NCBI GenBank assembly: GCA_013398955.1
Contig: VWPU01002099.1
Location: 154,425 to 218,424, forward strand
DNA: 64,000 nt
Reading direction: 5' to 3'
Origin: Callaeas wilsoni
Lineage: Eukaryota; Chordata; Aves; Passeriformes; Callaeidae
Under the pieces are notes generated by a model that was not told the origin of the DNA, searched no databases, and saw only the letters and a list, made by a program, of their open reading frames with translations. This document shows, one piece after another, positions 12,948 to 23,641 of the stretch; the stretch's first letter is position 1, and the number at the start of each line of letters is the position of its first letter. Both the position numbers and the translations under genes were made by a program.

Positions 12948-12997
12948 CAAAAAGTTAAGATGAAGAAGCAAAGTTAAAATGCTTTAAGTTGCAGTCC
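12948..12997. repeat. 50-bp dispersed duplication, copy B
   Basis: Second copy of 10846-10895, same strand, with one mismatch. The flanks on both sides differ between the copies apart from a TTTTTAA word downstream. Confidence 0.95.
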
Positions 12998-14470
12998 TAA
13001 AGAAGAATTTTTAAAAATACTAAAGTAAATTAAGTGCCTACTTATGATTGAAGTTCACTGAATTTGGGAACCTCTTTCCCATCCATCGAAAAAGCCAAGT
13101 GTGTGGTCCCCTACGCAGGCACTCAGCTTTCAGAAAAACTGAACAGCCTGCATGAAGTGAAAACAACTGCTGTTTACTTTTGAAGTACTTTCTTAAGTTA
13201 AAAAAATTGACTAAGTAAAGGCCTAAATGAGGATTCTTTCTAATTTTATGAGGAACCCAAACGTCACTACCTCTATGCTGCCCATATGTATTTGGAACAG
13301 ATTTACAGAATAGTGGGAAAAGTCTATTTGAAAATTTCTGAAGACCAGATTTAGCCTTTAAAAATTAGGTACATGTTCCCTACCTCTATATTTTAACCCA
13401 GGTAAAAACTGTATTTCAAGTAGACACCCGAAAGCAGACAAGAGGGAGAAGAAATAAGGAAATATCGGGTTTCTTCTCCCTCATCCTTCCCCTTTTTACT
13501 TTTTTCTGATATATGGGTGATTTTTCAGTTGTCATTACTGTGTTCTGATTATAAGGCTCTGTCAAGGGCTGCCATCCAACTCTCTAAGCAAAGGTCATCA
13601 GTGGCAGGGATTGGGAAGTATTAGAGAGCTTACAAGGAGACAGAGATAATGACAAAAATCCAGTATTTTAAGCCCCCTGCCATACCCCTCCCACAAAATC
13701 CTCATAATGAACTTTCCGTGCTATGAGGTTTTGGGGTTTTTTAATCAACTTACTCTCCTGTAAGTTTTACTGAAAATAAATTATATATTTTGCTACATCT
13801 CTTCATAACCTGGTTCAACCTTTTGGATTTTAGCTACCAGTGCACAGAACAGATTAAAAAATAAGCAAGCCCCAATCTCTAAAATAATCTCTATACTGAC
13901 CACCTGATGCACAAACACGCCTTATCCTCAGAAGGCAAAAATCAGGTCAATAGTGAATTATGGTTTAACCTATTAGCATCCCGACACACCTAATAACCAA
14001 TAGAGTACCCAATGAGCCTACAACCACATGTGTAGATCAGAAGTCAAAACAGTTTTTCACAGTGCATTGCAACAAGAATGCCTAACAGCTTTGCAATAGG
14101 AACAAAAGTGAAGCAAAAGCAACCAAAGGGGCAAATGCCAAATTATAAGTTTGAAGCCTTCGAAATTCAAAGTGTTAGAAGAGAAATCAGAGCAGCTTTT
14201 GATAAGCTACTTGGTTGAACCAACAATAACTATAATTATTGTGGAAATTATTCAGGTGACATGCAGTTAATTTGGCTTCCTTCCCACCTATAGTGTATTA
14301 ATTCCCTGATGTAAGGCTCTACAGCTATCATACTAATGACAAATAATACAATTATTATATTAGTGATGAATAATTTTGCATATGGTTAGTTATACAGGGT
14401 ATTGCCAAGGTAAATGAACAAAAGGAATAAGCAAAACTTGCATCTTGCTGATTTTCTTGGGAAAAACTGC
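12998..14470. other. Non-coding stretch, nothing recognised
   Basis: AT-rich unique DNA with no element or exon that I can support. Confidence 0.55.
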
Positions 14471-14650
14471 TTAATCATCTTGGTGAAAATAATAGTGATG
14501 AGCAGTGAAAGAGTGCAGAGCTGGACCCTCCAAAAGTCCAAATAGCAGCCTATACCACCAACTGAAAAGATGCTCTGGAGCATCAGGATGAGTCGGAGGG
14601 CCAATCTGCATTCCACATCCAGCCACTGGCAACAATATAACAGCACACTT
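14471..14650 (-). other. Candidate terminal exon, 59 codons plus stop
   Basis: On the minus strand a long pyrimidine tract ending TTTGGTTTTCTAG gives one of the best acceptors in the window. It is followed by an open frame starting KCAVILLPVAG and ending at TAA (14471-14473). The stretch is more GC-rich than its neighbours. Entry is in phase 0, which fits the exit phase of the candidate exon at 15318-15399. A parallel minus frame is open over the same bases (14386-14733), which weakens the case. The protein is not recognised and no AATAAA follows closely. Confidence 0.2.
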
Positions 14651-15317
14651 CTAGAAAACCAAAGTGTGAAAGACAGATACGGACCAGGTTTGATTGCTTT
14701 CTGGTTTTTCTCGGAAGACATTCTCAATCTCATTCAGTTCCTCACCAGAGTATGTGCCAAGTAGAGTTAGCAGGCAAGAAAAAACACTTCTCCATCCATC
14801 TCAGATGACATCATTAAAAGAGGAAGGCAATTCAATTTCAAATCCATCTTAACCTTATCTCAGATTGCTTTTATCAAAGTGCCTTAATTGAAACCATATT
14901 GTTATTTATATGGCAAAATTAAGCATATATGAATGTTTATTCATCCAAAACTCAGAACTTAAACTTTTGCCCTTTTTGAAGGTAATGCTACATTTTCTGC
15001 ACTTGTAATTGATTTCCTTAAGGTAATCATAAAGCCCCATAATAATTTCTCCTGTCAAAATATTGAAAGGTGTCTTCATCTTAGCCATTCTGCCATATGT
15101 CTGCAGCATAAAATCGCATGCCAGGCTATAATCAGTAAGAAGAAAAGCAGAATTCTGGTGTCATTAAGGCTATAGATGTTTCTGCATATCTTATTATGTA
15201 GAAGTTGGCACAAGAATACTGCACAGGAATTTTTCCCTCCTAATTTTCCATCTATCACCCTCTCTTTGAAGCAGGCTTCCCATGGTATAAACAAAAAGTG
15301 TGATTGAAATTTTTTAC

Positions 15318-15399
15318 CTTGGTCAGAATTCTCAGTTTCTCCTTAAGTCGCAATGTGACCACGTGCCAAAGACTTTGGGGTATGCTTGATTTACAGTCT
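15318..15399 (-). other. Candidate 82-nt internal exon
   Basis: Bounded on the minus strand by an acceptor ending ACTGCAG and a donor AAG|GTAAAA. One frame is open through all 27 codons, beginning DCKSSIPQ and ending RILTK. That frame needs one base carried in and exits in phase 0, which joins in frame to 14471-14650. It is not recognised as a known family. The other two frames are closed. Confidence 0.2.
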
Positions 15400-15654
15400 C
15401 TGCAGTAGTATTCAAATTAAGGACTCCACATGGAGAAGAAAAATATTTCCTGAACACCCAGTCTCATATTTTAATTATACTGCTTGTAATTTCTGTATTT
15501 TGTTTCCATCAATATATTAGTATTAACTCTGCTAACATAAATGTTCATAAAAATCTGTATTACTTTGTTTACAAAGAAAACATTTTAAGATTGTGCCAGA
15601 TCTTTCTTAAGTAAAATTTGTTATTTACAAAAGCGTACGGTATCAGTCCATCAC

Positions 15655-15676
15655 CTCCTGTTCCCCTGACTGAGTC
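15655..15676 (-). other. Possible 22-nt micro-exon
   Basis: An acceptor-like TTAGCTTTAG and a weak donor GAG|GTGATGG enclose 22 bases on the minus strand. It is listed only because its length gives exactly the phase shift needed to join 16789-16867 to 15318-15399 in one open frame. On its own it would not be called. Confidence 0.08.
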
Positions 15677-16788
15677 CTAAAGCTAACTAGTACAGAACAA
15701 ATGGCAGAGTTAACCTATCAGCCATGTTCATTTAGTGATGTAAATTATAAACTACACTTACATAATGCACTGGGTGTTACTTAATCTACTATCTCACATG
15801 AGATCCTCCATGTGTTTCTGCCTAAAGCAGTCAGAATCTTAACACCACATTTCCTAAAACAGCCAAAGCAGAGCTGTACAGCTGACTGCAGGACAGGAGG
15901 AATATGAACAGAAGTGTGATAAGGTCAACTGAAGGTGCAACAAATTACTCAGCAAATTTTTTTTGTGTTGATGGTAGTTCAAGGCTATTTTTAAACACAA
16001 TTTGAAATATGCAGGAAAATAAAGAAGAGAAAATGAGACTATTAAGTTGAAAAGACAGAGGAGAGCAGTAAGAACATCCTCAGGTCTAATATTTTTAGAT
16101 GTTACTGAACAGTTGCTCAGCAGTAGCACTGGGAATAGAGTTGTAGAGTTTGTGTTCCAAGAGTCAGTGAAACCCCAGCGCAAGCAAAATGGTGTCACTT
16201 CAGGCAGTTCTAAATCAGCTTAGTGAGTGACAGCAGTGACTACACGGGCTCTCTGGTATGTTACTGCATTATTGAAAACTAGGAAAAATTCTAGATCAGA
16301 GATGCACTGGCTTGCTTTAAATGAAAGCAAATTATTTATCCAATGGTAATTTAAATGACCTGGAGCTTTTAATGCCAAACATTTTCATTAATTTAACCCA
16401 AATGAATATTTCCATTTGCACAAAGTTATGTAAGTCACCACGGCATAAACAACGCCTAAACCAATGAGAACAAAAATAGCTTTTTGTTAAATCGAAGCAA
16501 CAGTTTAATATTTTAATAAATTCTAAAATAACAAGATTATGAAGAAACACCTGCGACCTTAAGAAGCCTCTTTATGGATGCTGCTATTCTAATCTATTTT
16601 TCTATCAGCTCTACCTTATTATTCTCCTAATACTAATTCCAGCAAAGGGATGAAAGACATGACAAGTGCCACCTGTTTTCTTCATATCCAGTGTGCAATA
16701 TTCGTCTTTCTCACAAAATCAGCCTACTCATACAGGGCTGTCTTTCGATAAGACTAAGAGATACTTGAAGATATTTCAAAGCATTTAC

Positions 16789-16867
16789 CTGTGGGCAAGC
16801 CACCGTACACCTCAGAAGGTACGAGTGTAATGTAATTCTCAGAGGAGCACACAGCAAGGACCTCACC
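16789..16867 (-). other. Candidate 79-nt internal exon
   Basis: The minus strand has an acceptor (AGTTTCTCTTCAG) and a donor CACAG|GTAAATG. One frame is open from the first base, starting GEVLAVCSSENY and ending GGLPT, and exits in phase 1. It contains more CpG and GC than the flanks. Joining it to the upstream candidate at 17032-17092 misses by one base, so the two are not both right as drawn unless there is a sequence error or alternative site at the GGG of the acceptor junction. The product is unknown. Confidence 0.2.
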
Positions 16868-17031
16868 CTGAAGAGAAACTTTGATTACATGACATTGCTT
16901 CCCTTCTGCTGTGTTCCCATACTGACATAGAACATTAAAATTAACACAGAATGCATTTTTGCATTGAGCATCTCTTCTTGCCTCCAGATTAAAAACACAG
17001 ATTCTATTTTCCTGCTCTTAAGATCAATTAC

Positions 17032-17092
17032 CTTTCATGCTGCAGCCAGCTCTTCCATTTGTAATTTTCATATAATCTTCACAGTGATTTTG
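17032..17092 (-). other. Candidate 61-nt internal exon
   Basis: The acceptor on the minus strand is very strong (TTTATTTGTTTTCTTCTAG at 17093-17111) and the donor reads AAAG|GTAATT. Only one of the three frames is open. It starts QNHCEDYMKITNG and includes two cysteines. Entry is phase 0 and exit is phase 1. It lies 164 bp from the next candidate, a short but possible intron. The family is not recognised. Confidence 0.22.
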
Positions 17093-17723
17093 CTAGAAGA
17101 AAACAAATAAATTCATGCAAATTTCTTCAACCTTAGCATCAACAGTTGTAGACAGGTTATGTTAGGCTAAAGTTATTTACATTGATGTTTTAAATTGGTT
17201 CTTAAGGGGAAAAGAACTTTTAGAGAGATGATCTGGTCTTGGCTTCCAGAAACATGCTATACAACAATTCAAATTTTCTCCTTTATGGCTATAAAAAATC
17301 TATAATTAATTTTTGCAAGTCCATGAAGACTAATTACTGATTCTTGGGCCTTTAACCCCAAAGTCCCAGAGAAAATAAATATTTCTTTATAGATTTATGT
17401 CTCAAATTCACATAACACCTGCAAACAGCAAGAAGGGTGCCTTATTCTATCCATCAAGTTTGGTGACAGATTAATGGGAAAACATATAATATGAACAAAA
17501 TACTAAAAATAAATCGGTAGTGCCAAAAACTAGGATTGCATTCTCAAGCGTATCTTTGCTTCCACAAAGTTACAAAATTAGTATGTCACAAAATATTTTG
17601 TGTGTACAGAGCCAGAACGACATTTGCACCTAATGCTCAATGCTCATAAAGGATGAAAATATCCTCATTACATAATATATCAAAATGCCTGAAGGCGACA
17701 TCAAAGAACAGGTAATAGGGGAA

Positions 17724-18026
17724 TCATATGAAATGTTGTAGAGAGCCAGCTGTAGGGGGTAGGGGAGCCTGGAAACATGATACCATACCAGATTGTGCTA
17801 AAGATGCCATTCTCCCTTTGCATTCACTGGTAGCATGCAAACAACGGCAACGGTGTTCTTCATGGTGTATGGTGCCCACATAGCCAGGGCTTGATGCCTT
17901 CGACTTAACTTGGTCATTTAGCACTTGACCTACAGCCCTCCAAAGAATGCTTCCTCTGAGTTTGGAAGGCTTTACATTAAGCCCTCGCATAACTAGCACG
18001 TGGTGACCGTGACATTTTTCACACAC
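17724..18026 (-). other. 100-codon open frame with raised CpG, unidentified
   Basis: A single minus-strand frame is open for about 300 bases while the other two are closed. It has no ATG at its start; the first methionine comes 13 codons in. CpG is visibly denser here than in the surrounding kilobases (clusters near 17843-17851, 17899 and 17985-18010). The translation is cysteine- and histidine-rich at its start (CEKCHGHH) and matches no family I know. It could be an exon, a retropseudogene, an unrecognised repeat or chance. Confidence 0.15.
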
Positions 18027-18029
18027 CTT

Positions 18030-21000
18030 CTACAGATTTACTAAAAATTGACAAAACAGACTAACGCACGCTACCACAACTATGCATCTTAATACACCTC
18101 CAAATCAAAATTACATTAAAGTTGATATCAACTGGACACATTAAATAGAAAATTATTAAAGTATTAGTTTATAAATAATTAAATTATTTTTAGTGTATCA
18201 ATTACATCCCTCTAAATAACAGATAAGTTTTCTGGATTCTAGATATGTTAGTCATGAAAATGTGTTGTTACTGTGCCTCTACAGTGTTGTGTTACCTGCC
18301 ACTGAAACTTTCCATGAAAGAGTGCTTTCTTCCTCTATCAAGGCCAGTTCGTGAGTTATAATTTTAAAAGGATAGAATTTTTCCTAAATAAAAAATAATC
18401 ATCTGTAAATGAAGCTGAACAAAGACCTAGGATGTTTAAAGAGTTTCTGATGCTCCATTAGGATCACTAGGGACATAAAAATGGTCTGACAAATACTAAT
18501 GTTCCAAAAGGGATTGTGTTTAAATTGATTTTAAGTCAAAATAATAAATTACTTTTCGTGTACATTCTATAAAAACCAGTGAATCTAAGAGCACATTATG
18601 TGATCTTGGGTAGGAAACTGCACATTCTTGGAACGTGAAAGAATTGAATTCGTGCTTAAAGGGAGATGGAGATCATTATTACAACACTATGAAGAAAATA
18701 AGTGATTTTGGCTTTACAACCTTTTCTCCTCAATATTATGATTATGCCAGATTCTGCCTTGAAATTACAGAATTTACGTAGATAATAGAAAATTACAAAA
18801 ATAAAAAGCACAAGATAGGATAAAAGGAACAAAATCTTGTAGCTTTCCAGCTTTTTTAATCTAGAAAAATTTTTCCTATTTATCTAGATTTTTGAGATAC
18901 TTGTCAGTGCCATTTCTGAACTTCTTGCATATAATAATGAATTTGTTCTCCCCAAATTGGTCCAAGACAGAAATAGAAACTGCCACTTTACCAGAGGATT
19001 AAAATAATACTTTCTTCACCCAAAATCACTCAAAAATACTTTGGGCAACACTGGAAACCGAACCCGAATGCATATGTACAGAGCTTATTTATGAAGTCAG
19101 TTTTTCTTCATAGTAAGGATGGATGTGGCAGCAGTGATGTAATAATTGACATTTTATATGCATTAAGCCTCAGTAATAAGAAAGGAATGGCCTCAAAAAT
19201 AGTTAAATCCACACCCAGCCAGGCACTTCAATTACCAGGAGAGCTGGAAACAACCTCCTGAGAACTTGCATCTATTATATGGAAAAGCATTTACAAGATG
19301 ACTGCATTTACGCATTTTGTAGTATAATCTGACCAGAAAAAAAAAAAAGAAAAAAAGAAGAAAAAAAAAAAAAAAACAAACAAAAACAAAGAATATATAC
19401 AGCAAAAAAAGATATTTCTCTGCTATTTGAAATAGACACTTAGCCCAAAAGAAGGAAAGAAGATGGAAGTAGCAGCCACATTTGCATGCTCTATCAAAGA
19501 CACATTTCTGCTGTTGAAAATTGGAGAAATTCAGAGAAGATGAGCCCTGAAGGTGATGTACTTTGCAACTATGCCCCATATTTCTTGTGCTGGCTTGCAT
19601 GCTTAAAATGCCTGTAATCCTGACATTCTAACAGCAACAAAAGTGTTCAAGAATGAAAGCTTGCTTGTACTATTGCCTTGCGAATTGCAGCAATGGCTGC
19701 TTTTGAGAAACATCCTTTTAACCTTGAAAAGGATTGATGTCTTCATGCAGAGATGTATGGGGATATATGCTCTGTAGATGTGAGCAGTCACATCACCTTG
19801 AAGGCTACAGCTATCTGCAGAGATCTATGCAGTTGCAGGAACTAGTTAATCACTACATAGTTTGGGCATTGGCTGGATTTATAATCACTGCTCTAACAAT
19901 GCAGTTGAATCCTGTTTTCACTTTAGGGAAGTTGTATCACAACTGTGACCAAATTAGAAGCTTCAAGGAAAAAAAAACAAATCTGATTATGTTGATTTGT
20001 TAATATGATAATGGAATTCTGATACCATGACAAATTTTGTTGCATGCAATATTAATCCAAATAGCAGTTAAAAAACACTACTATAAGATTAAAAGAAACA
20101 CCTGACAAAGTCTTCTATATACCCGTGATTCAGATGTAAAGCATCAGACTACCTTTCCATCCAGCAATGACCCAAATTACTCAAAATGTCATTCCGACTC
20201 CTTTTTAACAGCTTCTTACTTTTGCATGCCACCTAATAATGAGCTACTCAAGACAGCAAGGAGGTAGCTCAAGGAATATGTTGCAGGAAGAACACAGATG
20301 TCACTAGCAATGAAAAAAGCAACAGAAATTATATTAATGCTCTAAGATGTCACAGGGTAACATGTATTTTAGCCTTTATTCACTACATCAAATCTTGAAG
20401 TTCTCAAGTTTTTCAGCTATTGATCTGGGAAAATAAAATTAAAAGCACTAAAAACAAACCCTCTCTTCACCCCAAAAAAAAAACAACGAAGCCCAAACCC
20501 TAACACAAAATAACACTCCAATACCCACCTTAAATTTTCTGTAGTATCAATGGACAGGGTTAAGTTAGTTCATGTTCTGTTCACAAGAAACTGATACAAT
20601 TATTCTGTCCTCCTCTACCTATCCAATACAAAATGCAAGTTATGGACTGAGCTGCCTTTGCCCCCTATTTTTTACTGATTTATTCAGCATTCTTAAAGCT
20701 TCCTGTCACAATTCAGAAGGGTTTGACACATATTTGAAATTTCCTGGGTGTATTTTGTCTTCCCACTTGGATATTTCTACTCCATACATTACATGTGTTC
20801 AACATCTCGTGTATGTGAGACACGACAGTATCACTGTTCACTGCAAAAATATGAATGCGTACTCATTTCCAGCCAAGAAATCCCAAAGAACAAGATGTCA
20901 TCATTGGGAATTCGGAATGGGCCTATATTTTTCTTGCTACAAAGCACCGTATTTACAGAGCAGCATATTACACTTTGCCTCAAAATAACACCAGCAGAGA

Positions 21001-22950
21001 ACTAAGCCATTTGTGCCAAACAATTCTCCAACTGACTAGAGTTGGAGAGAGTGAAGATGACCATGTAAATCTCTACCTAGAAAGCCTTCACACAGGAGTA
21101 CAAGTATAGGTAGCACTGACTGCTAAGGTTCCAAGTAGCAAGGCACAATAAGGTGAATGAAACAGACAGGGTGGAAAGAAAGTAGGTAATAAAGTCAATT
21201 CAGTAATGCTCAAGAGTAGTCTGTGTCCATGTGTATGCGTTTGTCTGTCTATACACTGTGTATGATCCTCCTTGTTGTGAAAAAAAGTAATAACTCCACA
21301 AGCCTTGGGGAAGATCAGTCAAACAATAAGGGAAAGACACTTTTCTCCACTACAGATGGCACCATCAGCATGAACAAAGGCAATATTTTTGTCATTACCT
21401 CTGCAGAACCCAAATTTTCCTCTGACTCTCTGTATGGTCAGCAATTGCCTTAATGTCAGTGCTCGAAGAGTAGAAGAGAAGCTATAGAACTGCTGAAAAA
21501 ACATGAGCCAGAGACAGGGACCAAATGAATGAGTCCTATGTATAACGTATGAGATTTGACAGATCTGTAGACGCTGCTGCTAAATGATTCACAACCCTAG
21601 GAGAACCAAACTGACAACTTCAGCAGTCTTTCTGAGAAATACTACCTTTGTCAGCCAAATTTCAAGAATTTCTAAAGCCTTCCAAAAGAAAATGAGTAGA
21701 GTTCCTCAAGACCAGGCAATAGTAAAAGCAACATGAGTAGCACTTCAGGATCAGAAAGGTAAAAAACAAATTTAAAGGTAAAACCTTAAACATGACAAAT
21801 TTAAATCCACTTAGCCGATAACCAGAGGGCAATCATAAACATTAAAAAAAAACATATTAACAAAAAATACACCATCTCTATGGGTCTTTGGGTTTAGGCT
21901 TAATAAAACTGAGATGACAGCAGAACTGGAACAGTTACTCATTGCTAAAGGCAAAATTATGTATGTTAAAACAACAGTCAAAATGCCATCACCTAAAACG
22001 TGTCACAAACAATGTTCCTCGGCAACTGGTTTTATAATCCGCTCTACTGAAAGGAGCTTCTCTGAGTGCAGCAATGCATAAAACATCTCCTAAATTCCGA
22101 GCTAGCATGACAGCTTTGTTACCACAGGCAGTATTTGCTTGCATATGAGGGTAAGGGCTGTAGACACTTGAAAGCACGGGCTTCTTTAGATACCTGCTTT
22201 TGAAAGGGTGTCGCAGTCATTTGTTGTCTCAAGGCAGAAAGGCTCACTAATATATTTGCCAACGCTAAAAAAAAAGAAAAAAAGGAAAAAGTCTTTCATT
22301 CCATGTTTAACTAGTGCTACCTTTCCCTAAAACAGAATATAAACATGTAAGAGTCCCAGCTAATCTTGTGTTTAGAAATGTGAATGGAAATATGCATGCC
22401 TTTGAAATCCAGATTGCCTCTCCCTTCCTTCAACATCACAAGCAGAAACCGAGCCTTAATTCAGCATTGGATTTGATGCATTTATATGCATTATTTATAT
22501 TCGCTATTCCTGGAAATCAATACATCACTCCTTCAGCCAGCCAAACATCCAAATCACTTTTCAGTGTAACTTTCCTGCCATGATTCAGCTGACAAGAACA
22601 CAGATGCATTCAAATTTAAGGGACTTCCTAAGTAAACACTTGCTTGAAGACCTATGCAGAGAGCTGGGGAAATTATACTAATTGCACTCACAGCAACCAT
22701 TTCTGCCCATCTAGAGCTTTAAGCAAAACAGTCGAACATTTCAATTTTCAATGAAAAAAGAGAAAACAAGGCAAGTGAACAGAATAACAAGAATTAACTC
22801 CTAGGGTATAACTAAACCCATAAAATTTCAGAGTCTTTCCCTCTGGAGAAGCAAATGTCCATCCAGCTGGTTGCTTTCCCTTCACTCCAGGTACCACCAT
22901 TCACGGTATGACACAAAAGTGTTCTAGAGATAGCAAGGCCTGATTTCAGT
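18030..22950. other. Non-coding stretch, A-rich tract only
   Basis: Unique AT-rich DNA. It holds the long A-rich tract at 19337-19391. The overlapping short plus-strand frames at 20.6-21.1 kb lack splice or codon support. Confidence 0.5.
19337..19391. repeat. A-rich tract interrupted by G and C
   Basis: A long A-run with scattered G, then CAAAC-type units. It may be the tail of an old retroposed element, but nothing recognisable lies upstream on the plus strand. Confidence 0.85.
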
Positions 22951-23622
22951 GGCACTTACCTGTTGGTGCAACTCATCTCAGCCATTTGTCCATCAGTTTG
23001 CAAGCCATCCTCGTGCCACCATTGCCATTAGCAGCTTCCGCCAGTTATGCCTTGTATCCAAAGCTTCTCCAAACCTCACAGTCCCCTCTGAATTTCTCTT
23101 TTAAAGACTGTTTCCTTTCCATGTTAATATGAGTGGCCTACAATTTTTCACTTTTCTTTTTGTTATAAATGCATCTTAAATATGTCACCACATCTTGAGC
23201 AATGCAATAACGTTTCAGGTCTGTTTGCTGATGCTTTCACTGCATCTCCTCCTCTGCCCCAGATACATCAACTGTATCTTCCATCACCACTCTTCTTCCA
23301 GTCTCCTTGGGAGGGCTGAAGGTGGATTTAGCTTTTTGTTCCATCAGCTTGGCTCCAAGTCTTTCAGCCATTGCTCTTAAAACACTTATCCTTCCTTTAG
23401 TTACCCAAAGTTTCCACATGAAGGAGACCAATGTGCTGCAGAGAAAGCATCTGGTTCAACAATCCATATGTATTTGCACTCGCATCCAGGTCCCTAAATA
23501 ACTTTTCTAAAACAAAAAGATTATTTTTTTTAGGTATGAACGGACTAATCTCTGCCTGGCCCATAATGCACTTGGAATTAACTTCTTTCACCCATTCAGT
23601 CTGTGTTCTTCACATTTGTCAG

Positions 23623-23641
23623 AAAAAAAAAAAAAAAAAAA
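23623..23641. repeat. A19 homopolymer
   Basis: Uninterrupted run of 19 A. No retrogene is recognised next to it. Confidence 0.95.

Noticed and set aside
14386..14733. 115-codon hydrophobic minus-strand frame
   Set aside because: It crosses a strong splice acceptor at 14651 and its frame is not the one compatible with the neighbouring exon candidate. The hydrophobicity comes from T-rich sequence.
20572..21109. Three overlapping plus-strand frames of 84-138 codons
   Set aside because: All three frames are open at once, which argues for chance lack of stops rather than coding.
21989..22230. Minus-strand frame of about 70 codons ending at a possible GTGATGG donor
   Set aside because: The translation looks protein-like by eye, but the acceptor is weak, the donor is poor and the phase does not fit the candidate exon at 17032-17092.
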